Shown one piece after another: positions 10,849 through 22,576 of a stretch of DNA of 64,000 nucleotides. The DNA comes from Hypericum androsaemum (taxonomy: Eukaryota; Streptophyta; Magnoliopsida; Malpighiales; Hypericaceae): contig OZ023198.1 in assembly GCA_963995505.1 (NCBI GenBank), positions 4,984,558-5,048,557 on the forward strand. Direction: 5' to 3'. Both the position numbers and the translations under genes were made by a program. A model generated the notes under the pieces. That model saw nothing but the letters and a program-made list of their open reading frames with translations. It did not search any database and was not told where the DNA came from. Positions within the stretch are counted from its first letter, which is position 1, and every line of letters starts with the position of its first letter.

Positions 10849-13350
10849 ATATGATACGGCTCAAATTAATAATTGAAACAAAAGATGAAGGCATTTTCAC
10901 AACAATAATAAGTTCTTCAAAATAATTGAAACAAAAGATGCTATGAATAAGCAATCTAAGAGTGATTCTTCAAAATGATTAAATGTGACACCGCTTTGCC
11001 ACCTTTTCCCCCTATATTGCCACATATTGTTTTGGTTTGGCTGGCTAATCATTGCAAAATTTTCGAATCGGTCCAATTAGTAAAATGATATTTGCAAATT
11101 AAATTCTTAGTGTACAGAACATCATTTAATTTGTCAAGATTTATTATTTGGTTAACGATATTAAAGTCAAATGTTGTTAGAAACTATATTGGGTATATTA
11201 AACTCAATATTTTTTTAACAAAATCTAACTCCAATTGAAAAGTGAGAGCACCATGATATAGAGGACCCACATAATGATATAAAGCACTAGATCTTTGACC
11301 CAAATCTAATTTTGATAATCACCAATGACCAATAAGTAAAGAAAAAAAACCAGCCAACTTCGCTCTAATCAGTAATCAGATGATGATTAAGAACCAATGC
11401 CAATGATGCTCAATAAACAACATTTTCTGTTTCACGCATGCTTAGAGGCATAATGAGGCTACAATTAGTGCATATATTGGTTCCGCCGACACACCACTCT
11501 TTGTTATGAGTTATAACAACGACTACAAAATTGATTAGTACAAATTCGAATCAGATACTACCGGTTAAATTCAAATTACGGCCCAGTTAAGAATGGCCCA
11601 TATTGAGTTTTTAGATTAATTCAGATTGTTTCTAAAAAAATTGAGTTAGAATTGTCCCAAGAAAGGATGTCCCAATTTCTTATCCTCTCCTTGGAAAGTG
11701 GAGTTCGAATTTTGTGAAAAAAAAATACTATGAGCACACCATAGAGATTTATTATGCTTGATGTTTAATTATTTACCACACATAAATAATACAATACGAG
11801 ATCCGTGGTTCGATTCACGACGAGTGTAATTTGTGTAAAAAAATTACTTGCAGGACAAAAACATAAATAAGACGATAGAGAGAAAATTTTGGGTTTGATT
11901 GAATCTCTTGGTCTGATGCTAAGAGGAACATGGCGGAATCTAATTTATACCTTTGAACTTTGATCAGTTTTATCGAGCCTTTACACAAGAATATAAAGTT
12001 GGAGTACATCTAAAGTGAAAAATAAGTTCCAGTTCATCTCATCTATCCCAAAAGGTGGACGCCTTTTCACAAAGCTTGTAATATTCTTGACCCTGTCACT
12101 CGATCCCAATCTTGCAATTGGAACAAGTTAACCTTTTATTCTTGATAACGTACACCACTGCAATTGGCAGAAATTAACTTGTGGTAGATTAACTCGTAAA
12201 TGGTAGTTCTAGTTTAACTAGAAGTCTCGAGTTTATGCAGAGAATGTAGTTGCGTTAAAACTAAAAATCGAGAGCTATGCTGCCCTTTGTTGTCCGATTT
12301 AACTCGAACTCAAATTAGTCAGTCTAATGGACGTCCATTCTCTCTATACACATTAATGAGAAAAACTTTATGATGATCCCTCCATACCAATTAATTAGTG
12401 ACATGGGGACAAATGAGGAGGCCACTTCATATAATTTAGTGCAATAAGTATTTAAAATATAGAATCTTATTGTTAATGAAAAAAGATTGTCACAAAAATA
12501 GATTAAATATCATCTTAATTCTAGGGTAATTTAAGTTAATTTTCTTTTTTGAGTGGAGAGAGAATTCCTTAAAAACTCTATTACTACTCATACTAATACA
12601 ATACTAGATATTATAAATAAAATAGATTTTGAATTTCAGAGATTAAAAATGATGTAACGTTTAATGAAAAATCATGGAGAGTTTAGGTGTCTAGTAAAAA
12701 TTGATATGTATGGTGCAAAAAACGATGAATAATGGTGTTATCATAATGGTCGGTGTCCACAACAAAAGGAGATTGATTTTCCACCAAAAAAACAAAAGGA
12801 GATTCATTAGTAGGTTAAAATATTATACATTATTAGGTAATTATAAAATTTTAAATTTGGTACTCATCTTTATAATTAAGACACTTTTGAAATACAAAAA
12901 CTAAAGAGGTTCCCTCTATACCTAGAAAACAAATTATGTTTTTGAAAATCAACAATAATTTTTTTAAAGGTATTTTATGAATTCTGTCAATTTTCTTTTA
13001 TTATTTTTTTGTTGATGAAATTTCTAATTCATGAAATGAAATAAGTCCGTAAAAATAAAATTTGGTACAAAGAACGTAATTAATTTAATTTATCATGGAA
13101 TGAAGCACACTTATTTAATCTAAATTTTTTGACGATCTTTTTCATTAATGACAAGATTTTATACCTTAAATACTCGTTATACTAAATTATAAAGTGGCCT
13201 TAATTATCCACATGTCACTAGTTAATTGGTATGAAAGAACTACCATAAAATTTCTCCATTAATGGCCATGCAAAGAATCCTTCAAAGGGCAATCCTAAAG
13301 CCATACCTTTCTTCACTACCAATGCCTAATTTCCTTCACAGCCAAGATTG
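10849..13350. other. AT-rich intergenic DNA
   Basis: No coding sequence is convincing here. Open stretches are short and broken by poly-A/T. A weak tRNA-like B box (GGTTCGATTC, about 11808) hints at an old SINE, but there is no clear A box or tail. Confidence 0.6.
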
Positions 13351-13360
13351 GAACCCTTCC

Positions 13361-13372
13361 ATTTATATATGG
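13361..13372 (+). promoter_or_regulatory. Likely TATA box of the reticulon gene
   Basis: ATTTATATATGG lies about 95-105 bp upstream of the start codon at 13465, followed by a C/T-rich stretch suited to a transcription start. The position fits a short 5' UTR. This is inferred from sequence only. Confidence 0.55.
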
Positions 13373-13464
13373 AAATTGGGCCGTATAGTTTTCTTCCCCT
13401 GCAAAGCAACACTAAACTAGTTTCATCCTCCTGGAAAAGATAGAAGGATAATTTGAAGAACATC

Positions 13465-15662
13465 ATGGCGATATATTCATCGGATTCCGAGGATGAATTT
13501 CGACCGCCGGCGAAACTTTTTGGCCGGAAACGGCCGATACGTGACGCTCTGGGAGGAGGAACAGGTATAAATACTTGCTATATGCCCTTTGTTATATAGC
13601 ATCACACTCACTTTACAAATTAATTCAGGTTTGAACTGATTATGACTTTTGAATTGCGACAAATCTATTTCAACAAATATTTAACATTATTGTATTTTCA
13701 AGGACTCAAACTCGAGACTCTTGATTAAATTAGAGCAACTTTATTATATGTTAATCTAAGTGTTTGTAGTTTTTACTCGTCCATGATAAGTATGATCAGC
13801 AATGAGTCAATAACTTGCATAGCATCATTAGTCGACATTATGCACCGAAGCATGCTGCATCTGTAAATTGTTTTGTGGACGTTATTGAGTCGTCCCTATT
13901 TATAGGTTCTATTATTCTCCATTATGAATTAGTCATTATCGTCAATATGATGGTGGATAACTCCGGATTCTAGACTATGATACATCAATGCGGCTTATCT
14001 TGACGTTAATTCATGAAGTCTAATTTGACGCTACTGAAAAAATAATCTCAATTTTTTTAGAATAAGTTAACTTTTATTATAATAACATTTACGTCAGAAG
14101 AGGAATTTGTGATCTTGCGACCGCCGGTCTTTTCAAAATTATGGTACGATAAAATTCTTTGGGAAAAAATCGTACCAGGAAAAGAGTATCGTCGAATTCA
14201 CGAGGACAATGATCCTTTCTGACTCCACCATACATATTATATTATACAGATCCTGACTCAAATTCTCCCGAATAAGGATACATTTTTAAGTCTTACATTT
14301 CTCAATTCTGAATTAGGCGTCGTAATAGCAGATAATAATATAATGTTTAATATGGTGTTGTGTACATGTTACTTGGAGCAGTGGCAGATGTGCTGTTGTG
14401 GAAGGACAAGAAGGTGTCGGGAGGGCTTGTGATGGGATTGAGTGTGATATGGTTTCTATTTGAGGTGGTGGAATACAACTTTGTTACCCTTTTCTCCCAT
14501 GCCTCCATCACCACCTTGCTGGTTGTCTTCATCTGGTCCAGGGGAGCTCAATTTTTCAACTGGTAAATTTTTTATAATCACATAATCTTATTAAGTCACA
14601 TAACTATAGAATTCGCCAAATCGGATTGTTATTCCAGTAGTTAAGGAAGGGTAATATTTAACTATATTGTATATATATTCAGGAGAACTCCGGAGCTCCC
14701 AAGAAGTTTATGGGATAAAGCGAGTTTCCAACAGTTGGCTTCTACCTTCCATTCCAAATTCAATCAGGCCTTGTTAATTCTCCTCGACATCGCATCTGGG
14801 AGAGATCCAGCACTCTTTATCTTGGTATAATTCCCTCATTTGATCAACAGCTTAATTATTAACATATGTCACGAAGCCAACTTAGGGGTGACAAAAGAAC
14901 TACATTCATGGATATATCTGAATCCAGATCATATTGTCCGCTTTTGACCAGATCTAAACGAACAAGATGTAAACTGGATTACGGATGACAATGGCAAGAT
15001 CTGTACTACAAGATTGAGATCCTTATCTATTTTTTAGGTGGACTCACATCTTTATTTTTATCATTATTCTTTTTATAAATAAGGATTCATATTTATGTCC
15101 TTATCATTTAAAAAAAATAAGGATCTGGATCTAAATATATTCAAAACCAACATGTCTTGGATCTATTAGATCTAGATTTGGATAGATTTTCAGAATTGAG
15201 GTCTAATTGTCATCCTATATATTAGTGTGATGTGTTCATATCATTTAATAGAATCAACATTTTTGTCTCACAAAAAATGCATTGTTTGGGACAGGCGATT
15301 TCTGGTCTCTACATCTTATCCATAGTTGGGAACTACTTCACCTTCCTGAATTTCCTATATTTCGGTAAGAACTATCTGATTCTCAATATTAATTGTTTCT
15401 TAATTGAGGTTATTGACTAATTAAATTAACTAACGATGTTATTTGGCTAGTGTAATTCAATATAATTGTCACTCTTTTGTCCCCAACCACAGGATATATT
15501 TTCTTGCAAGTGGTGCCATTCCTGTACGAAAAGTACGAAGACCAAGTTGACTATTTCGCATCTAATCTGACCCGACAAATGAAGAGAGCTTACAGAAATT
15601 TCGACTCCAACGTCCTCAATAAAATCCCAAGAGGCCCTGTCAAGGACAAGAAAGTCAGATGA
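13465..15662 (+). CDS. Reticulon-like protein (RTNLB), five exons, about 220 residues
   Basis: Exons 13465-13564, 14382-14562, 14683-14824, 15295-15364 and 15493-15662 join with consistent phases (1, 2, 0, 1) and GT-AG introns, ending at TGA 15660-15662. The protein starts MAIYSSDSED and has a short hydrophilic N-terminus. The reticulon homology domain begins at ALGGG and continues VADVLLWKDKKVSGG, followed by two long hydrophobic hairpins (about residues 45-95 and 125-165) separated by a hydrophilic loop (TPELPRSLWDKASF). The C-terminus, KIPRGPVKDKKVR, is basic. Reticulons insert as wedges into the outer leaflet of the ER and curve tubules. The short N-terminus resembles the small plant RTNLB members. 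No stops or frameshifts occur, so this is the one apparently functional gene in the window. Intron 3 carries a MITE-like insertion. Confidence 0.93.
14376..14384 (+). promoter_or_regulatory. Tandem NAGNAG splice acceptor at reticulon exon 2
   Basis: GAGCAG at 14376-14381 offers two acceptors three bases apart. Both keep phase and differ only by one alanine (GGGT-VAD or GGGT-AVAD). The CAG site (exon start 14382) matches the family pattern LGGG-x-VADVLLW better and is the usual preference. Confidence 0.6.
14989..15216. mobile_element. Small MITE-like insertion in reticulon intron 3
   Basis: GGATGACAATGGCAAGATCT on the left faces GTCTAATTGTCATCC on the right, giving imperfect inverted ends. 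The inside has repeated GATCTxGAT motifs and a T/A-rich core. A related right half lies at about 36560-36695. The 'GGATGACAAT' end is similar to hAT-type MITE ends. No clear target duplication was seen. Confidence 0.5.
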
Positions 15663-16238
15663 ATCATTTGTATTAAATTTCGAGAGCTCGATCATTGCAC
15701 ATAATATTCTAAAAATAAATCATTGTACATAATTTCACATGTTCACACGTATTCCGCGCCACTAAAGTTTTACTTTTTCTCTACAACAATCCAAATGTCT
15801 TTCAAGGTATAAAACGAGACATTATGAATTATATTTTATATTGTTATTCCTGAACAGAGATAAAACAATTAGTCGTAGAAGTCATTTTCTAGTAGAAACG
15901 TAACAATATGTTCTTACTGGGTTGGTTGTATTGGCCGGATGAGAGAAATTGTAGTCTGAGTTGTACTACGAAACATTGTTCTTAGAAACCATTTTCACCT
16001 ACGATTCCAGGATTAAACAGACTCGTTCAAAAATAATCTCAGATAATTTATATACTAAGCAGAACAAGAACAATTCGGAAATGAGGAAAAGAGGAGAAAG
16101 TTGATGTGTCTGAGAAGCTCGCACGCATCCTCTTTATATAGTAGTCAAAGAAAGTTCGTGCGGCTAAAAAATTTGGTCGTTTGGTATGCTATTTAACAAA
16201 TTTTGACCACAAGAAACGAAAATGTGGGTTAAAAAAAA
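15663..16238. other. 3' flank of the reticulon gene
   Basis: AATAAA-like signals near 15712 could serve polyadenylation. The remainder is AT-rich, with no coding evidence. Confidence 0.5.
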
Positions 16239-17652
16239 GGAAAAAGTTAATTTTAGTACGTTGTGCTATTCCTGATTCTCACTTGAGTACCCTGTAGTTT
16301 AAAAATGATAGAACCGGTCTAACTTATTTCAATTTTTTTCACTTAAGTCCACCCAGATTCGGTTTGCCTTTTTTTGGGCAAACGGCGTTGTTTAGATTCT
16401 TACATGCATGTCCGGTTGGCAGTGACCAGGATGATATGTTGCTGACGTAATGGTGGATAAATTATAAAATTATCTCAATTTTTTTCTAAACTTTTTATTG
16501 CCCCCTCCATTACAAAAATTTGCCTTTCTTGAATAGCTCCCCACCCTCCATCGCCTACCTCATCTTTATGTCTAAACCCAAAAATCAAATTTCGACCCTT
16601 TTTAAAGAAAAACCCAACAAACAACATCTAGCTTCAACATCAACACACTTCATCAAGAACACCTTCCACAACAACACTAGAAATTATTTTAAATTAGCAA
16701 GTTGTGAACTCAACCACTTAGGCGCTGCCATTACACAATCGAAACCAAACACTAAAGAAGTTATCTTCAGGTTCACTAGACAAGAAAAGCGAGTCTTTGT
16801 TAGAGAGGGGGAGGTGGGGGTTGGGATATGAAAGAGCGCGTCAGTACGGTGAACACCATATGTCTCATTCCTTGGAGATCCCGAATACCGATGGCCCGAG
16901 CAACGAGCGAGTCCAGGGCAGCAGTCGTTGGACCATCCATATGCCCTCACAAGAAACACCCGCTAGGCCTGCGAGATGGAGGGAGTTCTAATGGCGTTGA
17001 TGAGACCCATCTTCTCGAAGCTCTAACTCTCTCTAGTTTGAAGGATGGGAAGGGACATAGTAGACTGGCAACCTTGATGGAGTCGGCGGCGGCCATGTCG
17101 AAGTTCCCAAAGTATGGGTTGTAGATTAGGTTACGAACTTGGTTTCTTGATTTGGATACTGGTTTGGTGGTGGTAGGTTCTCGATTTGGTTACAAACTTG
17201 AGTTCTTGATTTTGGTGGTGGGTTCTTCTTGGGTATCGTGGAATGTTTAGGTTTTTCTCAATTTCTGGATTTTTATTTTTGGGTGTTGTGTTTATTTGGG
17301 TTTTGTTGTTGTTGTTTGGTTGAAGATGGAAAAAATGGGGAGGTTGAAGATGAATATGAATAGAAGAAGAGAGAGAAAGAGAGATGGGAAGATAAGGATT
17401 TTTTTGAAAATAATAAAACTAATTTGGTAATTTACTTATCACCACATTAGCAATGACTAATCTGAGTCACTACCACGTGGCACTCCATGTAAGCGTCAAA
17501 ACGACGTCATTTTCACAAAAAAGTGTGAACCGGGCTGGATAGACGTAAGTGAGAAAAATTGGAATAAATTGGACCGGTTCTATTATTTTTAAATTACATG
17601 GTACTCAGGTGAGGATCGGGGATACCACAGGGTACTTATGTAGACTTTTTCC
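16239..17652. mobile_element. Non-autonomous DNA transposon with ~120-bp TIRs (1.4 kb)
   Basis: The left end (GGAAAAAGTT..., through GTACCCTGTAGTTTAAAAAT and ATAGAACCGGTC) is matched by the reverse complement of the right end, roughly 80% over about 110-125 bp. The inside has short open stretches but no transposase. The right inner part is G/T-rich with an AGAGAGAAAGAGAG tract, an arrangement shared with the element at 25.4 kb. It is flanked by A runs, so no target duplication can be called. Long TIRs and lack of transposase fit a Mutator-like non-autonomous element, but the superfamily is inferred. Confidence 0.75.
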
Positions 17653-17796
17653 AAAAAAATCGGAGAGATTTCAAAAGGCAAGGAAACAATTTTTGACTGG
17701 TACCAATTTTTGGAAATAAAAGAAGATTTTTGGAAGTTGTTACATTTCATTAATCCCTCAATTTAGTTAGGCCCATTTTGTTTTACAAAATTAAAA

Positions 17797-18130
17797 GGGA
17801 AAAGTACCATTTGAGTCCAGTGATTTACACCGATTTTGCGATATGATCCTGAGGTTTAGAAATGACTTTTTTGGTAGTTGTGGTTTGACTTTTTTTGCAA
17901 TAGAGGCTTGGGAAGGCCCCCGAGCCAAAAAATAGCTCCAGAGCTAGAATCGATGTCGCCCGACGATGAGGTGTCTTGCCACGTTAGAATTTTTTTTGCC
18001 TTGAAATGCTGACGTGTCATAAAAAATAAAATATCTATTTCAATCTTTTTCAAAAACTCCTCCTTTAAATAACCAAAAAAAATCTCCTTTTACAAACCAT
18101 AACTTCACTTTCAACACTGGCTTCACTTTG
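17797..18130. mobile_element. Truncated end of a related TIR element
   Basis: GGGAAAAGTACCATTTGAGT, then TATGATCCTGAGGTTTAGAAATGAC, lies in the same order as the left terminus of the 25.4-kb element (GGGAAAAGTATAC..., TATAATCTTGTGG..., AAAAATGACG). No partner end follows: the sequence passes into retrotransposon gag near 18130. It is an amputated copy. Confidence 0.55.
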
Positions 18131-18182
18131 TAGACTTCTGGTCTATGAACAAATATTGTACAGGTTATGTACATGTGGATGA

Positions 18183-19015
18183 GTGAATAATGGACCATGG
18201 ATTGAAAGGAGAATAAAGTTAGGAAATGAGCATTCGTCGAGCAGTCTTCAATATCCTCAAGTATTCATTGATGAGATGGAGAAGAGGAGAAGGATCTTAA
18301 GGTGCAATAAGGAGCGAATGGTGGAGTTGGCTTCATTTAAGTTGGTAGGTGTGGCTGGAGTATGGTTCCAAAATGAGGGATCATATGCGTGGACTTGGGA
18401 GATCTTTACTAAGGCCTTGTTGGATTGGTTCTTACCAGAGAGTTTGAAAGATGCTCGAGCTTTTGAATTTGAGGGATTAGTGAAGACTCCAGACATGACA
18501 ATATCTCAGTATGATGAGAGGTTCACTTATCTGTCACGATATGCAAAACACTTGGTTCCTAATGATGAGATGAAAGTAAAGAGGTTTATTCATGGACTTG
18601 ATGATTCTATGTTCAAGGTTATGTATCCTCGTGGTTTCGAGACATATGCAGCTGCTATGGATTGTGCTCGAACCTTGGAGATGCGAGATAATGAACGTCG
18701 AGTGGTCCAAAGTCAACCAAAATTTCAGAAGTTTGATAAGCCACCACAAAGGAGTTCCAATCAAGGCTTTAGATAGCAAGAAAGTTGGACTAACAATCAG
18801 CCAGTATCATCTAGGAGTGGAGGACCAGTTGATAGATTTGGTAGAGGGAAGGATTTTTGTGGTCAGCAAGTTAGTAAGAACCAATCCAGTAATTTCAGGA
18901 GATGCCAAAGTTGTGGTAAACAACATCCTAGAGACATTTGTTATAAAAGGACAGGAGCTTATTTTTGCTGTGGTATACAAGGTCACCTGGTGAAAGACTG
19001 TCCTACAATTGATCA
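18183..19015 (+). pseudogene. gag of the Tekay-type element
   Basis: The gag core (ELASFKLVGVAGVWFQNE, ALLDWFLPESLKDARAFEFE, ISQYDERFTYLSRYAKHLVP) fills the first 150 codons. After TAG at 18774-18776 the same frame continues through a Ser/Gly-rich linker and a Cys-rich segment (CQSCGKQHPRDICY, then FCCGIQGHLVKDC). The last is a CCHC knuckle whose first Cys is replaced by Tyr. It would normally form the capsid and bind genomic RNA. Confidence 0.85.
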
Positions 19016-22000
19016 GCATAAGCAAGTGGCAATTTTGATAGTTAGGCCGCCAACACAACACTTTCCTCGACCACAAGTTCAACAAGGCAATCTACTTGAT
19101 CAAAGGGAAGTAGGTTTGAGAATTGAGGGACCTAAATCTGATAGTGGAGGAGGCGGTGCACACCCTAGAGTGTATGCTTTGATGAGGAGAGATGCTGATG
19201 CTAGTAACACTGTGGTGTCAGGTAACCTTCCCATTGGATCATCTTATACACGTACTCTATTTGATTCGGGTTCTACACACTCTTTTGTTTCATCTCAATA
19301 TGTTCAATGTTTGGATGCTATGCCTGTATGTTTGGATGAGTCAATAATTGTTGCCACTCTTTCAAGCGGATTTGTATATGTTTGTGAAATTGTTAGATCA
19401 TACAATATTCAAATTAGTGGGCATGACTTGCTAGCTGATTTATACATATTGGATATGGATGATTTTGATATAATAGTGGGTATGGATTTGTTATCCACTT
19501 ATCATGCAGTAGTGGATTGTTTTGGAAAAAGGGTTATTTTTCATCCAATAAATGAGGCAGAGTTTGAGTTTCAGGGTGAGAAAAAGGTGACTACTGCAAA
19601 GCTTATCTCTTACATGAAAGCTAGCAAGTTTTTAAGGAAAGTATGTGCAAGCTATTTAGCTATGGTAAAGGAAATAAAGGAAGAAGATATTTTAGTGGAT
19701 CATGTTCCTATTATGAGGGAGTACCCAGATGTATTTCTAGAAGATTTACCAGGCTTACCTCCAGAGAGAGAGATTGAATTTTGTATTGATCTTGGACCAG
19801 GAACTGAACCAATCTCTATAACACCTTATCGTATGGCTCCAGCTGAAATGAAAGAGTTGAAAGATCAGTTGCAAGATTTGTTGAATAAAGGGTACATAAG
19901 GCCTAGTGTTTTCCCTTGGGGAGCCCCAGTGCTATTTGTGAAGAAGAAAGATAGGAGTTTACGGTTGTGCATAGACTACTGAAAGTTGAATAAGGTAACT
20001 ATACACAACCGATATCCTCTTCCGAGAATAGATGATTTATTTGACCAGTTGTAGGGATCTAAATGGTTTTCTAAGATTGACTTGAGATCGGGGTATCATC
20101 AGTTGCGGATTAGAGAGATGAACATTCCAAAGACAGCATTCAGAACTCGATATGGCTATTATGAGTTTCTGGTTATGCCATTTGGATTGACTAATGCCCC
20201 AGCTGCCTTTATGGATATGATGAACCGAAATTTCAAGCCTTTCCTGGATCAGTTTGTGGTTGTGTTTATTGATGATATATTGATTTACTCTATTGATCAG
20301 GAGGATCATGAGAGACACCTTAGACAAGTGTTGCAAACGCTATGAGAAAAAAAGCTACATGCAAAATTCTCAAAGTGTGAATTTTGGCTTCAAAGTGTAG
20401 CTTTTCTAGGACATGTGGTGTCCAAAGATGAAGTGTCAGTTGATCTGAAGAAGGTGGAAGCTATTGTGAATTGGCTTACCCTAGCTAATGTTACTGAGAT
20501 ACGCAACTTTTTGGGTTTAGCAGGGTATTATCGATGATTTGTCAAAAGATTCTCTACTTTGGCAGCACCATTAACTCGGCTAACTCATAAAAATATCAAG
20601 TATGAATGGTCGGGTAGGTGTGAAGAGAGTTTTTACGAATTGAAGGATCGGTTAACCCATGCACTTGTATTGGTTCTACCTTCAGGATCAGGTGGATATT
20701 CAGTGTATTGTGATGCTTCAAGAGTGGGTTTGGGATGTGTTCTTATGCAATACAAGAATGTTATTGCTTATGCCTCTAGACAACTGAAGAAACATGAAGA
20801 GAATTATCCAGTCCATGATTTGGAAATGGCAACAGTTGTGTTTGCATTGAAGATTTAGAGGCACTACTTGTATGGTGAGAAGTTTGAGATATATACAGAT
20901 CATAAAAGCCTCAAGTATATCTTTGAGCAACGAGATTTAAACTTAAGACAGAGGAGGTGGATGGAGTTACTTAAGGATTATGACTGCACCATTAACTATC
21001 ACCCTGGGGAAGCTAATGTGGTAGCTAATGCTTTAAGTCAAAAATCCTTAGTCCAGCCGAAGTTTATAGCTGAGATGCATATGAGACTCACCTTACGAGG
21101 ATGAGTTATGGCATTACAGTGGGAGGATCCAGAGGTTATTGTGATGATGGAACAAGTTGAACAAAGTAATTTACCTAAATTTTGACTTAGTGTTAATGGT
21201 GTCTTGTATTTTGGTTCTCGAGTAGTTATTCCTGATGTTGGAGATCTAAGGAAAGAACTATTGACTCAAGCGCACCAAGCGGTCTACAGTATGCACCCTG
21301 GATCTACAAAAATGTACCATGATTTGAGATGAAATTATTGGTGGCAAGGTATGAAAAAGGACATTGCAAAGTTTGTTTCGAAGTGTCTGAATTATCAACA
21401 GGTAAAAGCAGAGCATCAGAGACCTTCTGGATTACTACAACCTCTTGAGATTCCAATGTGGAAGTGAGAGCAAATAACAATAGATTTGTTAGTAGGGCTT
21501 TCAACTACTTCCAAAGATTATGATGCAGTATGGGTTATTGTAGACAGATTGACAAAATCTTCATATTTTTTGCCAATAAAGAGTACATATGATGCAAGTA
21601 GGTTTGCTCAGATATTTATGGATAAAATTATTCTCCTTCATGGTGTACCAGTTTCAATTGTATCTGATCGTGGAACTCATTTCACATCAAGGTCTTGGGG
21701 GCAATTTCAGGAGGCTGTGGAAACTCGTTTGGATTTGAGTACGGCCTTTCATCCTCAAACAGATGGCCAGTCTGAGCGTATTATTCAGATATTAGAAGAT
21801 ATGATGCGAACTTGTGTCATTGATTTTGGAGGAAGTTGGGATTGCTATTTTCCATTAATGGAGTTTGCTTATAATAATAGCTATGAGTCAAGTATCAAGA
21901 TGGCTCCATATGAAGTTTTGTATGGAAGAAAATGTAGATCTCCATTATGTTGGAATGAGGTTGGTGAGAAATAACTATTGGAAAATGACTTAGTGCAAGA

Positions 22001-22520
22001 AACTAATAAGAAGATACAGTTGATTTGACAAAGGCTAGAAACAGCCCAGAGTCGGCAAAAATCATACTCAGACAAGAGACTGAAGGATATTAAGTTTGAT
22101 GTGGGACTACATATTTTTTTCAAAGTTTCACCTATGAAGGGAACAATGAGGTTTGGAAGGAGGGACAAACTCAGTCCTAGATATATTGGCCCATTTGAGA
22201 TTTTGGAGCGAGTTGGACCAGTGGCATATCGATTGGCTTTGCCACCATCTTTATCGCATATTCATCCAGTGTTCCATGTCTCAATGCTTAAGCGATACTT
22301 GCACGATTCTACTCATATTTTGGAGCCACAGATAGTGGAGATAAGTGGAGATTTAACATATCAGGAGAATCCAATAAGAATTTTGGATCGTGAAGTTATA
22401 AAGCTTCGGAATAGAGAACTTCCGATGATCAAGGTTAAATGGGAAAATCGTTCCTTGGCTGAGGCAACTTGGGAAATGGAGGGAGAAATGAAAACTAAGT
22501 ACCCACATCTATTTATATGA
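18990..22520 (+). pseudogene. pol of the Tekay-type element: protease, RT, RNase H, integrase, chromodomain
   Basis: The protease has LFDSGSTHSFVS (D-S-G-S/T) near 19259 and IVGMDLLSTYHAVVD. RT has PWGAPVLFVKKKDRSLRLCI, then [19 protein letters not shown] and [10 protein letters not shown] (the YxDD box has Phe). RNase H begins at [18 protein letters not shown]. The integrase zinc region is near 21310-21420; its core has TIDL, VSDRGTHFTSR and QTDGQSER, giving D, D and E. The end has [16 protein letters not shown] and a WEMEGEM chromodomain, which in chromoviruses guides insertion towards marked chromatin. In-frame stops occur at about 19979, 20051, 20343, 20535, 20856, 21102, 21183, 21330, 21465, 21972 and 22026. 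Confidence 0.92.
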
Positions 22521-22562
22521 CAAGTAAACCTTCCATTATGTAAATTTGGGGACTGAATTTTA

Positions 22563-22576
22563 TAAGGAGGGGAAAA
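22563..22576 (+). promoter_or_regulatory. Polypurine tract of the Tekay-type element
   Basis: TAAGGAGGGGAAAA directly precedes the LTR start TGTGATACCC at 22577, the expected plus-strand primer for cDNA synthesis. Confidence 0.8.

Noticed and set aside
17797..18130. Promoter or 5' LTR of the Tekay element
   Set aside because: No similarity to its 3' LTR at 22577-24734; it matches the TIR of another transposon.
18592..18993. 133-codon ORF in a second frame of the Tekay gag
   Set aside because: It overlaps gag, whose own frame shows the family motifs and continues through the knuckle; this is a shadow.
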